DNA of 64,000 nt from an uncultured Desulfobacteraceae bacterium. GTDB taxonomy: Bacteria; Desulfobacterota; Desulfobacteria; Desulfobacterales; UBA5852. The stretch lies in assembly GCA_913060875.1 (NCBI GenBank), contig CAJXSL010000020.1, positions 1 through 64,000 on the forward strand, given 5' to 3'. The translations under genes were made by a program, and so were the position numbers. The notes below the pieces were generated by a model, which saw nothing but the letters and a program-made list of their open reading frames with translations, was not told where the DNA came from and did no database searches. Below, one piece after another: positions 1 to 7,858 of the stretch. The number at the start of each line of letters is the position of its first letter. Within the stretch, counting starts at the first letter, position 1.

Positions 1-2
1 TC

Positions 3-1055
3 TGCGCCGCCGGCATCGATCTGCCCCGCCTGATCAAGGAAATCCACGCCCGTATCCAGGACGAGGAGGGCCACCCCATGCCAAGCCAACTCATGCGCCT
101 CATGCTCAAGAACCGCAAGCTCTTCCACGGCCTGCTGCGTTCGGCCCGCAGGGTCCAGAAGCCGCTTATCGGTGATGGTTATGTGCGCCATTTGCCTTTC
201 ATTTTTGCCAAGGATCACGATTTCCGGGCCCTGCCGGCGATTGCTGAAACCCCTTTCCGGGACCGCTGGCAAACCATGCGGCCCGAGGTGCCCCATCCAC
301 GCTATAAGGTCGCCCTGTTCTCCGGCTGCGTCCAGGACTTTGTCTATCCCGGACAACTGGAAGCCGGCGTGCACGTGCTGTCCCGGCTGCCCGTGGCCCT
401 GGACTTTCCCATGCAGCAGACCTGCTGCGGGCTGCCGCTCCAGATGATGGGCGAAAAGGAGGCCGCCCGCATGGTGGCCATCCAGAACATCGAGGCCTTT
501 GAGCAGCGGGATTGCGATTATATCGTGACCCTCTGCGCATCATGTGCTTCGCACCTTAAAAATGCCTTCCCGGAAATCCTCAAGGACGATCCGGCCATGG
601 CGGAACGGGCCAGACGGTTTGCCGCCAAGGTGATCACCTTCAGCCAATTTGTCCAGAACGTTATGGATATCGACCCGTCCCTGTTCAATGGGAACGGCCG
701 TCCCATCACCTATCATGCGCCCTGCCATCTTTGCCGGGGTCTGGGTGAACACCAGGCCCCCCAGGCCCTGATTCGCAAAGCGGGATTTGCGTATCGGCCG
801 GCCCAGGAAGAGGAGACCTGCTGCGGATTCGGTGGGACTTATTCCGGCAAATTCCCGCAAATTTCAGCGCAGATTCTGGCCCGCAAACTGGACGATATTA
901 AAACCACCGGGGCCGATCTGCTGGTCACCGAATGCCCCGGCTGTGTGATGCAGTTGCGCGGCGGGGTGGTGAAACGGGGCGATCGGATCGAGGTGCTTCA
1001 TATCGCCGAGGCGCTGGTGGGCAATCTTGTGGGCAAGGTTGATGATAAGCCTTGA
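3..1055 (+). CDS. Lactate-oxidation Fe-S protein, LUD/CCG type (5' truncated)
   Basis: The reading frame is open from the first base of the window, so the gene starts upstream and only its C-terminal part is visible. The first residues (CAAGIDLPRLI) look like the end of a CxxxC-type 4Fe-4S motif. Two CCG (heterodisulfide-reductase-like) domains follow: the first around CVQDF...QQTCCGLP and the second around YHAPCHLCRG...EETCCGFGG...ECPGC. Such domains bind 4Fe-4S clusters and pass electrons from lactate or glycolate dehydrogenases towards quinone or other carriers. The layout fits the fused LutB/LutA-like large subunit (often named LdhH) of sulfate reducers, but the diagnostic N-terminal LUD domain lies outside the window. 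A FAD dehydrogenase and a second Fe-S subunit follow on the same strand 45 nt later, supporting a lactate-utilisation operon. A GlcF-type protein is the alternative. Confidence 0.75.
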   Translation, partial: CAAGIDLPRLIKEIHARIQDEEGHPMPSQLMRLMLKNRKLFHGLLRSARRVQKPLIGDGYVRHLPFIFAKDHDFRALPAIAETPFRDRWQTMRPEVPHPRYKVALFSGCVQDFVYPGQLEAGVHVLSRLPVALDFPMQQTCCGLPLQMMGEKEAARMVAIQNIEAFEQRDCDYIVTLCASCASHLKNAFPEILKDDPAMAERARRFAAKVITFSQFVQNVMDIDPSLFNGNGRPITYHAPCHLCRGLGEHQAPQALIRKAGFAYRPAQEEETCCGFGGTYSGKFPQISAQILARKLDDIKTTGADLLVTECPGCVMQLRGGVVKRGDRIEVLHIAEALVGNLVGKVDDKP

Positions 1056-1100
1056 GATACTAAATGGAACTATTGTTTTGTCCAAAGAGAGGAGTACGTA

Positions 1101-2483
1101 ATGAAGGTCGCAGATATGATCCAGGAACTCAGGCAGGAACTTGGCCCGGAGGCCGTCAAAACGGAAAAGGAGGACCTGGCGTCCTACGCTTTTGATGCCA
1201 CCCCGGACATGCCGGTGGCCTATCCCGACGTGGTCGTTTTTCCGGAATGCAGCGCGCATGTCGAGGCCATCGTGGCCATTGCCAACCGCTATCAGGTTCC
1301 CGTCTATACGCGTGGTTCCGGCACCAATCTGAGCGGCGGAACCATTCCCCTGAAAAACGGCATCGTGATGGTCATGCTGAAGATGAACAAAATTTTGGAA
1401 ATCGACACCGAAAACCTGACCGCTACCTGTGAACCGGGGGTGATCATTGCCGACTTGAATGCGGCGGTGGGCGAATACGGCCTGATGTACCCGCCTGATC
1501 CGGGATCAGTGGATACGGCCACCATGGGCGGCAGTGTGGCTGAATGCTCCGGCGGCCTGCGGGGGCTCAAATATGGGGTCACCAAACATTACATCATGGG
1601 GCTCGATGTCATTTTAGCCAATGGGAAGAAGATGAGCTGTGGCGGCAAAACCGTTAAAAATGTCTCCGGTTATGACATGGTCAAACTGTTCGTGGGCGCC
1701 GAAGGCACCCTGGGTGTCGTCACCCGGATCATCTGCAAGCTCATTCCCACGCCTGAGGCGCGCAAGACGGCCACGGCCACCTTTCCATCCATTGACGGTG
1801 CCGCCAAGGCCGTGGCCGGGATCATCAAGAGCAAGGTCATTCCGGCCACGCTTGAAATCATGGACAAAGTCACCATTCAAACAGTTGAAAACTATCTCCA
1901 TCTTGGCCTGCCCACCGAATCTGAAGCCATTTTGGTCATAGAAGTGGATGGTTTGCCGGAAGTCGTGGAGAAGGAAGCCGAGGCTGTGGTGAAGGTTTGC
2001 GAGGCCAACGGCGGCGATGTGATTATCGCGGCCGATGACAAGGAACGCGATGGCCTTCTGGCGGCCCGGCGTGCGGCCCTGCCCGCCCTGGCGCAGCTCA
2101 GTCCCACCACGGTGCTTGAGGATGCCACGGTTCCACGCAACAAAGTCCCGGAGATGATCCATGCCATCCGCACCATTGCCGATAAATATGGTCTCACCGT
2201 CGGCACCTTCGGGCATGCGGGTGACGGCAACCTTCATCCCACCATTGTGACGGATGAAACCAATACCGAGGAAATGTCCCGGGTGCACAAAGCGGTAGAC
2301 GCTATTTTCGAAGCGGCGGTCAGTATGGGCGGAACCCTCTCGGGTGAACACGGCATCGGTATTGCCAAACAAAAATATTTGACCCAGGAATTCGGTGAAG
2401 CCGGGGTTGAGGCGCTTAAGGCCGTGAAACGGGCGCTCGATCCGAACAATATGTTGAATCCCGGAAAAATCGTGACGATTTGA
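1101..2483 (+). CDS. FAD-linked D-lactate/glycolate dehydrogenase subunit (GlcD type)
   Basis: This 460-residue flavoprotein belongs to the FAD-binding type 4 / vanillyl-alcohol-oxidase superfamily. The pyrophosphate-binding loop RGSGTNLSGG is at residues 71-80, a second FAD segment (MGGSVAECSGG) at about 142-152, and EGTLGVVT at about 201-208. The C-terminal catalytic cap carries GHAGDGNLHP (371-380) and GEHGIG (415-420). It should oxidise D-lactate (or glycolate) to pyruvate (or glyoxylate) and pass electrons to the Fe-S subunit encoded 9 nt downstream. ATG at 1101 is preceded by a clear AGAGAGGAG ribosome-binding site. Sequence alone does not separate D-lactate from glycolate as substrate. 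The neighbouring LutB/A-like gene and the sulfate-reducer-like gene content favour lactate. Confidence 0.88.
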   Translation: MKVADMIQELRQELGPEAVKTEKEDLASYAFDATPDMPVAYPDVVVFPECSAHVEAIVAIANRYQVPVYTRGSGTNLSGGTIPLKNGIVMVMLKMNKILEIDTENLTATCEPGVIIADLNAAVGEYGLMYPPDPGSVDTATMGGSVAECSGGLRGLKYGVTKHYIMGLDVILANGKKMSCGGKTVKNVSGYDMVKLFVGAEGTLGVVTRIICKLIPTPEARKTATATFPSIDGAAKAVAGIIKSKVIPATLEIMDKVTIQTVENYLHLGLPTESEAILVIEVDGLPEVVEKEAEAVVKVCEANGGDVIIAADDKERDGLLAARRAALPALAQLSPTTVLEDATVPRNKVPEMIHAIRTIADKYGLTVGTFGHAGDGNLHPTIVTDETNTEEMSRVHKAVDAIFEAAVSMGGTLSGEHGIGIAKQKYLTQEFGEAGVEALKAVKRALDPNNMLNPGKIVTI

Positions 2484-2492
2484 GAGGTGGCC

Positions 2493-3824
2493 ATGTCCGA
2501 GCAAACACTTAGGAAAGAGTTGGAAGCTGAAATCGCCAAATGCATGAAGTGCGGCAACTGCCAGGCGGTTTGCCCCATCTATAAGGAAGATATGGCGGAG
2601 TGGAGCGTGGCCCGGGGGAAGATCAAGCTGGCGCGGGATCTCCTTACAGGAAAATTGGAATATACGGACCGCATGGAGGCGATTTTCAGCCTTTGCCTGA
2701 CCTGCCAGGCCTGTGCGGAAAATTGCCCCTGCGGCGTGCGGCCGGACAAGATCATTCTGGCAACCCGCGCTATCATGGTGGCGAAAAAGGGACTGCCGGC
2801 CATCAAAAAGGCCGCCTTTAATTTTCTCGAGCACCCGGGCTCGTTCCGGTGGGGTATGCGGATGGGCAGCAAGCTCCAGGGGTTCGGTCTGAGAAAGGTA
2901 AACGATAGCGGACTCGTAAAGCCGCGGTTTCCCATCGGCCTGGATATGCGACGGGTCGTACGGCCCCTGGCCGCCAAATCGCTTCTGTCCCAGGTGCCGG
3001 AGGTGACCACCGTCGATAAGCCCAGGGGACGGGTGGTGTTTTTTACCGGCTGCATGCTGAATTATATCTATACGGATGCCGGCCAAGCGGTTATCGATGT
3101 ACTGGTCGCCAACAACATCGAGGTGGTGACACCGAAGGCACAGCACTGCTGCGGCATCCCGGTGATCATGAATGGTGACATGGAAACCGCCCGGAAGATT
3201 GCTCGATACAATATCGATGTGCTTTCCGGATACGAATGCGACGCGGTCATCACCCATTGCGGTACCGGCATCGATGCCTGGGTCCATCATTATCCGGAAT
3301 TGCTGGCCGAAGATGCCGCTTATGCCGAACAGGCCAGGGTCTTGTCTGCCAAGGCGTATGACCTGAGTCAGTATCTCGTGGATGTGGCCGGATTCCGGCC
3401 TCCCCAAAAAGCTGTGGATACGACCGTCACCTATCACGACCCCTGCCACATGGTCCGCGGTGTCGGGGTCAGCGCCCAGCCCCGGGAAATCATCCGGAGC
3501 ATCCCCGGTGTCGTATTCCAGGAGATGAAAAAACCGGACCGCTGCTGCGGCAGTGCCGGTTCCTTCAGCCTGACCCACTATAACTTATCCAGTAAGATAA
3601 GGGATCGGAAAATCAAGGATATTTTATCGGTAAGCCCGGATATGGTGCTGACGAGTTGCGGGGCTTGCCGTATGCAAATCGAGGAAGGCCTCTACCAGGC
3701 CGGGTGCAACGCCCCGGTTCAGCACGTGGCCGAACTTCTGGCCGGGGCCTATGCAAAGGAGAAAACGTTGTCCGGTGAAGAGGCTTCCCGCCTGGAGGAT
3801 ATGCCTGAAATGGCTGCTGGTTAG
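2493..3824 (+). CDS. Lactate/glycolate dehydrogenase Fe-S subunit (GlcF type)
   Basis: This protein of about 443 residues has two N-terminal 4Fe-4S motifs, CMKCGNCQAVCP (17-28) and CLTCQACAENCP (about 68-79). Two CCG domains follow: FFTGCMLNY...QHCCGIP and YHDPCHMVRG...DRCCGSAGS...SCGACRMQ. It is the electron-transfer partner of the FAD subunit immediately upstream. ATG at 2493 is chosen over an in-frame GTG at 2487 because GAGAGG at 2482-2487 is correctly spaced only for the ATG. The same operon has an additional CCG protein upstream, so this organism carries two related Fe-S arms, possibly for the two lactate isomers. The gene ends shortly before a strong hairpin terminator. Confidence 0.87.
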   Translation: MSEQTLRKELEAEIAKCMKCGNCQAVCPIYKEDMAEWSVARGKIKLARDLLTGKLEYTDRMEAIFSLCLTCQACAENCPCGVRPDKIILATRAIMVAKKGLPAIKKAAFNFLEHPGSFRWGMRMGSKLQGFGLRKVNDSGLVKPRFPIGLDMRRVVRPLAAKSLLSQVPEVTTVDKPRGRVVFFTGCMLNYIYTDAGQAVIDVLVANNIEVVTPKAQHCCGIPVIMNGDMETARKIARYNIDVLSGYECDAVITHCGTGIDAWVHHYPELLAEDAAYAEQARVLSAKAYDLSQYLVDVAGFRPPQKAVDTTVTYHDPCHMVRGVGVSAQPREIIRSIPGVVFQEMKKPDRCCGSAGSFSLTHYNLSSKIRDRKIKDILSVSPDMVLTSCGACRMQIEEGLYQAGCNAPVQHVAELLAGAYAKEKTLSGEEASRLEDMPEMAAG

Positions 3825-3888
3825 ATCCCCTTAAGGCGAATGTGAAAGTTTTATCGCGTAAGTTGCGTCATAAAGAGATTAACTAAAC

Positions 3889-3934
3889 AAAAGGGGGATC
3901 ATCCACAATTCCGTGGACAATCCCCCTTTTATCC
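3889..3934. terminator. Bidirectional intrinsic terminator
   Basis: A perfect 11-bp inverted repeat pairs AAAAGGGGGAT (3889-3899) with ATCCCCCTTTT (3920-3930). An inner TCCAC/GTGGA stem lies at 3902-3906 and 3913-3917. T tracts flank it in both directions, and it sits between the lactate operon (+) and the convergent dodecin gene (-). Confidence 0.85.
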
Positions 3935-3954
3935 TGTCATATTTTTCCGGTAAT

Positions 3955-4161
3955 TCATTCCAGTTTAAAGGAAACTTTCAATTTGGTGCGATAGCCGACG
4001 ATTCGGTTGTCTTCCAACCGCATATCCAGACTGACGACTTCGGCCACACGCATATCACGAATGGTGCGATCGACGGTCGATACGGCATTTTTAGCCGCAT
4101 CTTCCCAGGAATTTTCCGAAAATCCCACGACTTCGACGAATTTATAAACACTGTTATCCAT
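3955..4161 (-). CDS. Dodecin family flavin-binding protein
   Basis: This 68-residue protein has the typical dodecin length and pattern: an N-terminal VYKFVEVVG strand, the helix SWEDAAKNAVSTVDRTIRDM, and C-terminal beta strands ending in YRTKLKVSFKLE. Dodecins form hollow dodecamers that bind FMN or riboflavin pairs and are thought to buffer free flavin. I chose the second ATG of the frame (4161) because AAGGAG lies 6 nt before it, while it abuts the first ATG directly. The gene converges on the lactate operon, with the shared terminator at its 3' end. Confidence 0.88.
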   Translation of the reverse strand: MDNSVYKFVEVVGFSENSWEDAAKNAVSTVDRTIRDMRVAEVVSLDMRLEDNRIVGYRTKLKVSFKLE

Positions 4162-4360
4162 GACCATCTCCTTTCCAGGTTGAAGTGATTGATGAGACGA
4201 AAGACAGCAGCCAGTTGATTTGTTAACGCCGTCGTTTTAGACCCGACACGATGGGTTTACGCTTCGCGGAATTTGCGGTTTAAAATCGATCATATGCCGG
4301 GTTCGAAACCTAAGCCTTTGTAACCAAAAAGGAACACGAACGGTTGCCCCGGATGCCTTC

Positions 4361-5107
4361 TCAACCGGAAGGGAATTTGCCTGCAAATGCCTGGTAAATA
4401 ATGTTGACCGCCCATTCCGGTTGGTGCAGAAAGTCACAGTTGAGGACGATATCAAATTCATACGGAGATGCATCTTTTTTGCCGAAGGCCTTTTTGAAAA
4501 AACGCCGTTGTTCCTTGTCGGCTTCCTCCAACTCTTTCTGGGCTGTTTTTTCCGATACGCCGAGGATGTCGGCCACGCGTTTGATGCGATATTCCTTTGA
4601 ACTGATACAGCGCACGGATAGAACCCGGTCCCGCGGAAGAATAAGATGCGTGCCCCGACCCACAAAAATGGTGGGTTCCGATTCTGCTAGACCTACGACG
4701 GCCCCAAGAAGTTTGCGCATGTAATCACTCATGATAAAGGATTTTTCACCAAAGAGCAGGGCGGCGAACTCCGTCATTTTGCCTGGATGGCGCTCGTCGA
4801 AAAACGCGACGGTTTTTTCTCCCAAATTTGCATCTGTGGCAATTTGTTCGAGGATGATGCGGTCCACAACACGGTGGTCGGTTTTTTGCGCGAGCATTTC
4901 CGCGATTTCCAATGCGCCGACGCCGATCTTGCGTGAGAAGCAAATGGCCGGCGGCAACGTTTTTGGCGCTGGGAGATTGCTCTGACGACGCTGCTCTTCT
5001 TTCTTTTCCCACTGACGCACGTAATGCTGCGCTCTCTGGGCGGCATCAGGTTTTTTTTGGGCATGAATGCCGGGAAGGTAGTGGCTGCCCGCAACAGGCT
5101 TTGTCAT
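4361..5107 (-). CDS. Cytidylate kinase-like family protein
   Basis: This 248-residue protein belongs to the cytidylate-kinase-like family (Pfam Cytidylate_kin2 type). After a basic, Q-rich N-terminal tail of about 50 residues comes the SRKIGVGALEIAEMLAQ segment that replaces the P-loop, then HRVVDRIILEQIA, a GRGTHLILP strand and RIKRVADILGVSEKTAQKEL. The usual family core is closer to SRQxGSGGxxIA; here the loop reads IGVGALEI without a Lys-Ser/Thr pair, so nucleotide binding may be altered. The true substrate of this subfamily is not established. The start is supported by GGAGG 5 nt before the ATG. It probably forms its own unit, with a 253-nt AT-richer gap behind it. Confidence 0.72.
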   Translation of the reverse strand: MTKPVAGSHYLPGIHAQKKPDAAQRAQHYVRQWEKKEEQRRQSNLPAPKTLPPAICFSRKIGVGALEIAEMLAQKTDHRVVDRIILEQIATDANLGEKTVAFFDERHPGKMTEFAALLFGEKSFIMSDYMRKLLGAVVGLAESEPTIFVGRGTHLILPRDRVLSVRCISSKEYRIKRVADILGVSEKTAQKELEEADKEQRRFFKKAFGKKDASPYEFDIVLNCDFLHQPEWAVNIIYQAFAGKFPSG

Positions 5108-5444
5108 GACGTACCTCCATAATGGGTTAAAAATGGCAGACTCGAATTACCTAAAACTCTGATTGGCAAATGCTCTGTTACGCTTGACATTCTATTACTG
5201 CAGGAAATATGCCGACTTTGTAATAAAAAAATACATGTAAAAACAGGGGGATAAAAAGTAGGGAGGGGTAGTTTGCCGTTTTACTGCTTTGTATTAGAAG
5301 AATTGCTAAAGATGCTTTACCGAAATTGCGAAAAAAGACTTTGGCGCCCAGGGGGTAAACAATTAACCATAGGGCCTTGCCCACCTTAGCATATGGGAAG
5401 AAGCATGAAGAAGCGAGCGTCATGCTTAATCCGCATAAAATGAT
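5108..5444. other. AT-rich intergenic region
   Basis: About 340 bases between the cytidylate-kinase-like gene and the ArsA-like ATPase, clearly richer in A+T than the neighbouring genes. An 81-codon open frame at 5178-5423 (-) has no ribosome-binding site, and its hydrophobic, aromatic-rich translation looks like translated spacer. I see no convincing RNA or terminator here. It probably holds the promoter of the kinase-like gene. Confidence 0.4.
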
Positions 5445-6329
5445 TTATAGATCAGGATGCTTATGTAGGTAGCGTTTAAGGGATGCATGGCTGGTTAAGG
5501 ATATATCGCTCATAGGAAAACGTCTGATCGGATAGGATTCAAGTTCCTTGTTTAAATGATCCTCCGAGTCATCGACGCTGCATTTGTTGAGAATCAGATA
5601 TGAGACGGCCATATCGATCTGGTTCAGTTTTGCACAAATGCGGACTGCTTCGGATTGGGAAAGGGCCTCATTGTTGACAACGAGATTGATCGAGGTGGTG
5701 GCCGCGCTGAAACGGGCCGCCTGTTTGTCGTTCGCTTCGATAAGGCTTTGCAGGCGATGCTTGACCTTGTCTTGTTCGATCTCTATCGATTTCCACTTGA
5801 TTTTTGAAATGATGGCTTTGCGTTCATAAATTTTGGTTCTGAGATTCAACAGTTCCTGCAACCATACACGCGTGATGACCGGCAGTGAAAAAAACTGCAA
5901 GGTCAGTGCCGTGGGCGGCATGTCGAAAATGACGTCGGTCATCCCCGCCGCCCGGGTAAGGGTATCCTCGAAAGCCAGCAGCAGCGCATATCCCTCCAGT
6001 CCCGGAGAAAACTTGAGGACATTGAAATGCTGCTGGATATTGAAGGCACTTTGATAGGCGTACTCTTTTTTCAGAAGATCGATACTTTGTTTCAGATAAG
6101 ATTGTACCCATCGATCCACATCGATTTCCTGTATGGACAGGTTCTCACTGATCTGTTTCGGTTTCGATGAGAAGGTCATGCTGAAAATGTCGCGCTGGTT
6201 ATGCGCCGGATCCAGGGATACCAGAAGGGTGCGACGGCCAATTTCAGCGCGTCGAATGGCTGTCAAAGCGGATGTGGTAGATTTACCGACGCCGCCCTTG
6301 CCAATAAAAAAATGAAGCATCGGTTGCAT
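5445..6329 (-). CDS. ArsA/Get3-type P-loop ATPase
   Basis: This protein of about 294 residues has the deviant Walker A of the ArsA/Get3/MinD class, GKGGVGKST, at residues 10-18. A switch-I-like LVSLDPAHNQRDIF (DPAH is the ArsA hallmark) and a Walker-B-like TDVIFDMPPTALTL follow. The cysteines that bind arsenite in ArsA are not evident, and no arsB, arsC or arsR gene is nearby, so arsenite export is unlikely. A role in membrane-protein handling (Get3-like) or in an unknown ATP-driven process with its neighbours is more plausible. I set the start at 6329 (AAGGAAATC before the ATG), not at the longer frame opening at 6404 that would run into the upstream gene. It lies 10 nt after a 92-residue gene and is the last gene of the cassette. 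Confidence 0.8.
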   Translation of the reverse strand: MQPMLHFFIGKGGVGKSTTSALTAIRRAEIGRRTLLVSLDPAHNQRDIFSMTFSSKPKQISENLSIQEIDVDRWVQSYLKQSIDLLKKEYAYQSAFNIQQHFNVLKFSPGLEGYALLLAFEDTLTRAAGMTDVIFDMPPTALTLQFFSLPVITRVWLQELLNLRTKIYERKAIISKIKWKSIEIEQDKVKHRLQSLIEANDKQAARFSAATTSINLVVNNEALSQSEAVRICAKLNQIDMAVSYLILNKCSVDDSEDHLNKELESYPIRRFPMSDISLTSHASLKRYLHKHPDL

Positions 6330-6339
6330 GATTTCCTTT

Positions 6340-6618
6340 TCAGTCAATCGAGAGAACCGAGAATAGATCGCCCAATGGATCATGGGCCGTGGTGATCCGG
6401 TCAAGCATAATCGAAAGGTCTTTGGTCATGAGGGGCAGCAACTCCATGCTGACGTGTATCGGGGGCGAAGGGATACCCATGAAGGCCCCCAGGACAAGGA
6501 TGCCAAAAATATTGTCGAGTTCTTCAATTTCGTACTCGATGGTTTCGACCGCCTTGGACCGCATGACCGTGTCAGCGCTTTGCCATAAAGATCGTACCCA
6601 ATTTTTAAGGGCTTTCAT
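6340..6618 (-). CDS. Small protein of unknown function in ArsA-ATPase cassette
   Basis: A 92-residue protein that I cannot assign to a family. An amphipathic, charged N-terminal half (basic, then an acidic EYEIEELD patch) precedes one hydrophobic segment, FGILVLGAFMGIP, followed by a proline-rich turn and a Leu/Met-rich helix. The start at 6618 lies 2 nt past the stop codon of the upstream membrane-protein gene, and the stop lies 10 nt before the ATPase start. This tight spacing suggests translational coupling and a functional link to both. It may be a peripheral or single-pass adaptor, which is inference from context only. Confidence 0.65.
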   Translation of the reverse strand: MKALKNWVRSLWQSADTVMRSKAVETIEYEIEELDNIFGILVLGAFMGIPSPPIHVSMELLPLMTKDLSIMLDRITTAHDPLGDLFSVLSID

Positions 6619-6620
6619 GA

Positions 6621-7127
6621 CTACACACCCTCTCCGTCCTGTTTTTCTATGGAGGACCCGCGGATCAACCGTAAAACGGGTCGTGGTTGGCTTTCTCCGG
6701 CAACGCGAAAAAGCCGGCGATCGAGGTCCAGGCGTTTCGAAGACGGGAAACTGCAATAAACGGCATAGAGTGCCATCAAAAAGGCGCCCGAGCGATAGAA
6801 AGGCGCTACGGCCAGGATATCCGCTATCATTGCCGCCACCAAAGCGGTCAAGCCGGTTATGATCAGGTTGCGCTCAAAAATGATGAATGCGCTTGCGTCA
6901 ACCCGGTTCTTTCTTCGCGAGACATGGGCAAACAGGGTGCGATAGACAATCGGTCCGGCCAGGGCGATGACGGCTGTTAGGATAAAAAGGAACGGCCCCC
7001 ACTCGTGAGAAACTTTCGCCGGCTGGGCCGCGATCACGCCGCAATGGCGCAAAACGCGGCCAATTGCCCAGAGCCCGGTGATGAAAACGAGGGAACGGAC
7101 ATAAACGTTTCTTAACTTGCGTTCCAT
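6621..7127 (-). CDS. Four-helix integral membrane protein, unknown function
   Basis: A 168-residue protein with about four predicted membrane segments (roughly residues 11-28, 44-64, 84-106 and 110-126). It has a basic N-terminus and a charged cytoplasmic-looking tail of about 40 residues. I recognise no catalytic motif or family signature. Its ATG lies inside the 3' end of the upstream GlgA-like gene (16-nt overlap), and its stop is 2 nt from the next gene, so it is embedded in a coupled cassette with a soluble ArsA/Get3-type ATPase. A membrane partner of that ATPase is a reasonable working hypothesis, but nothing in the sequence proves it. Confidence 0.7.
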   Translation of the reverse strand: MERKLRNVYVRSLVFITGLWAIGRVLRHCGVIAAQPAKVSHEWGPFLFILTAVIALAGPIVYRTLFAHVSRRKNRVDASAFIIFERNLIITGLTALVAAMIADILAVAPFYRSGAFLMALYAVYCSFPSSKRLDLDRRLFRVAGESQPRPVLRLIRGSSIEKQDGEGV

Positions 7128-7735
7128 TGGAACCTTTCATCTGACCGGCCAAAAATTCCGGGAATTCCTGTGAGAGAAAATGAACCAGAGGTTTGGCCAA
7201 AAGCCAGCACACCATTTCGGTTTTTACCCTTGGGCGGCTTCTGTGAGGATCGTGGAGGTGGCTTGCGGGCCTGTTTGGTAGGAGGTGGATCCTGTCCGGG
7301 CAAAGCCGATGGACGCATGGCGCGCAGGTCGAGGACACATCCCTGCCGCTGCTTGCGGCGCCACTCCCGTTTAAAATCAGGCGAAATTATGCTGCTCTGC
7401 TGACGCCCAAGGTTTTCCCAAAGCAGGGGATTGGTTGTTGTTATGAAAGACGAGGCAAAAATACCGCTCACCAAAAAATCAACGGGATTTTCACCTCTGC
7501 TTTCCTCATAATTAGAGGGCAGGCGGCGGAAATAAAGGTGATCACGATAATCCGGCAACGCCAAATGGGTATCCACCCCACAGGTGAATAATTGCCGGAC
7601 TATCGCTGAGGCGACATCGGCCAGATCCGTGGCCTTGGCGATGGGATAGGCGCCGTTGGGTCCCATGGTTTCCAGTAAAGCGGCAATTTCAGGGGTCACC
7701 ACCAGTACTTTGGGATGGTTCCTATGGGCTGCCAT
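7112..7735 (-). CDS. Protein with GlgA (starch synthase)-like N-terminus, truncated and degenerate
   Basis: The first 70 or so of about 207 residues resemble the GT5 N-terminal domain of bacterial glycogen synthase: a KVLVVTPEIA strand, then LADVASAIVRQL and HLALPDYRDHLYF. The ADP-glucose-binding KxGGLADV motif is KATDLADV here, so both glycines are lost. The remaining 400 or so residues of a real GlgA are absent, replaced by a Pro/Lys/Arg-rich tail without recognisable domains. Catalysis is therefore very unlikely. Either it is a repurposed sugar-binding fold or a decaying gene whose reading frame is still held by coupling to the next gene (16-nt overlap). The ATG at 7735 has GGGAGA upstream. 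A lone CBM48 glycogen-binding protein is encoded just upstream, which fits a glycogen-related origin. Confidence 0.6.
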   Translation of the reverse strand: MAAHRNHPKVLVVTPEIAALLETMGPNGAYPIAKATDLADVASAIVRQLFTCGVDTHLALPDYRDHLYFRRLPSNYEESRGENPVDFLVSGIFASSFITTTNPLLWENLGRQQSSIISPDFKREWRRKQRQGCVLDLRAMRPSALPGQDPPPTKQARKPPPRSSQKPPKGKNRNGVLAFGQTSGSFSLTGIPGIFGRSDERFQWNAS

Positions 7736-7805
7736 TGTTTTTTCTCCCAAACCGAAGGCTAACGATCGATTTCACAAGGTTGGTAACTTTACGACGGGGA
7801 GTCGG

Positions 7806-7844
7806 CGGCACACGGTGGATTGTCATTGGTTCCACCGTGTGCCG
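7806..7844. repeat. 14-bp perfect inverted repeat (hairpin)
   Basis: CGGCACACGGTGGA (7806-7819) is exactly complementary to TCCACCGTGTGCCG (7831-7844), with an 11-nt loop. It lies between the CBM48 gene and the GlgA-like gene, and no T tract follows on either strand. It is more likely an mRNA-stability or processing hairpin, or a REP-like element, than a classical terminator. Confidence 0.6.
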
Positions 7845-7858
7845 GTTTGGCGGCAATT

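Noticed and set aside
1614-3578. A 654-codon open frame on the minus strand across the FAD dehydrogenase and Fe-S genes
   Set aside because: It is antisense to two clear enzyme genes, has no start site and its His/Gly/Asp-rich translation is typical of a GC-rich shadow frame.
5178-5423. An 81-codon minus-strand frame in the AT-rich gap
   Set aside because: No ribosome-binding site, no similarity, aromatic/hydrophobic composition of translated spacer.
5445-6329. Arsenite-transporting ArsA
   Set aside because: DPAH and the deviant Walker A fit the superfamily, but no arsenite-binding cysteines and no ars genes nearby.
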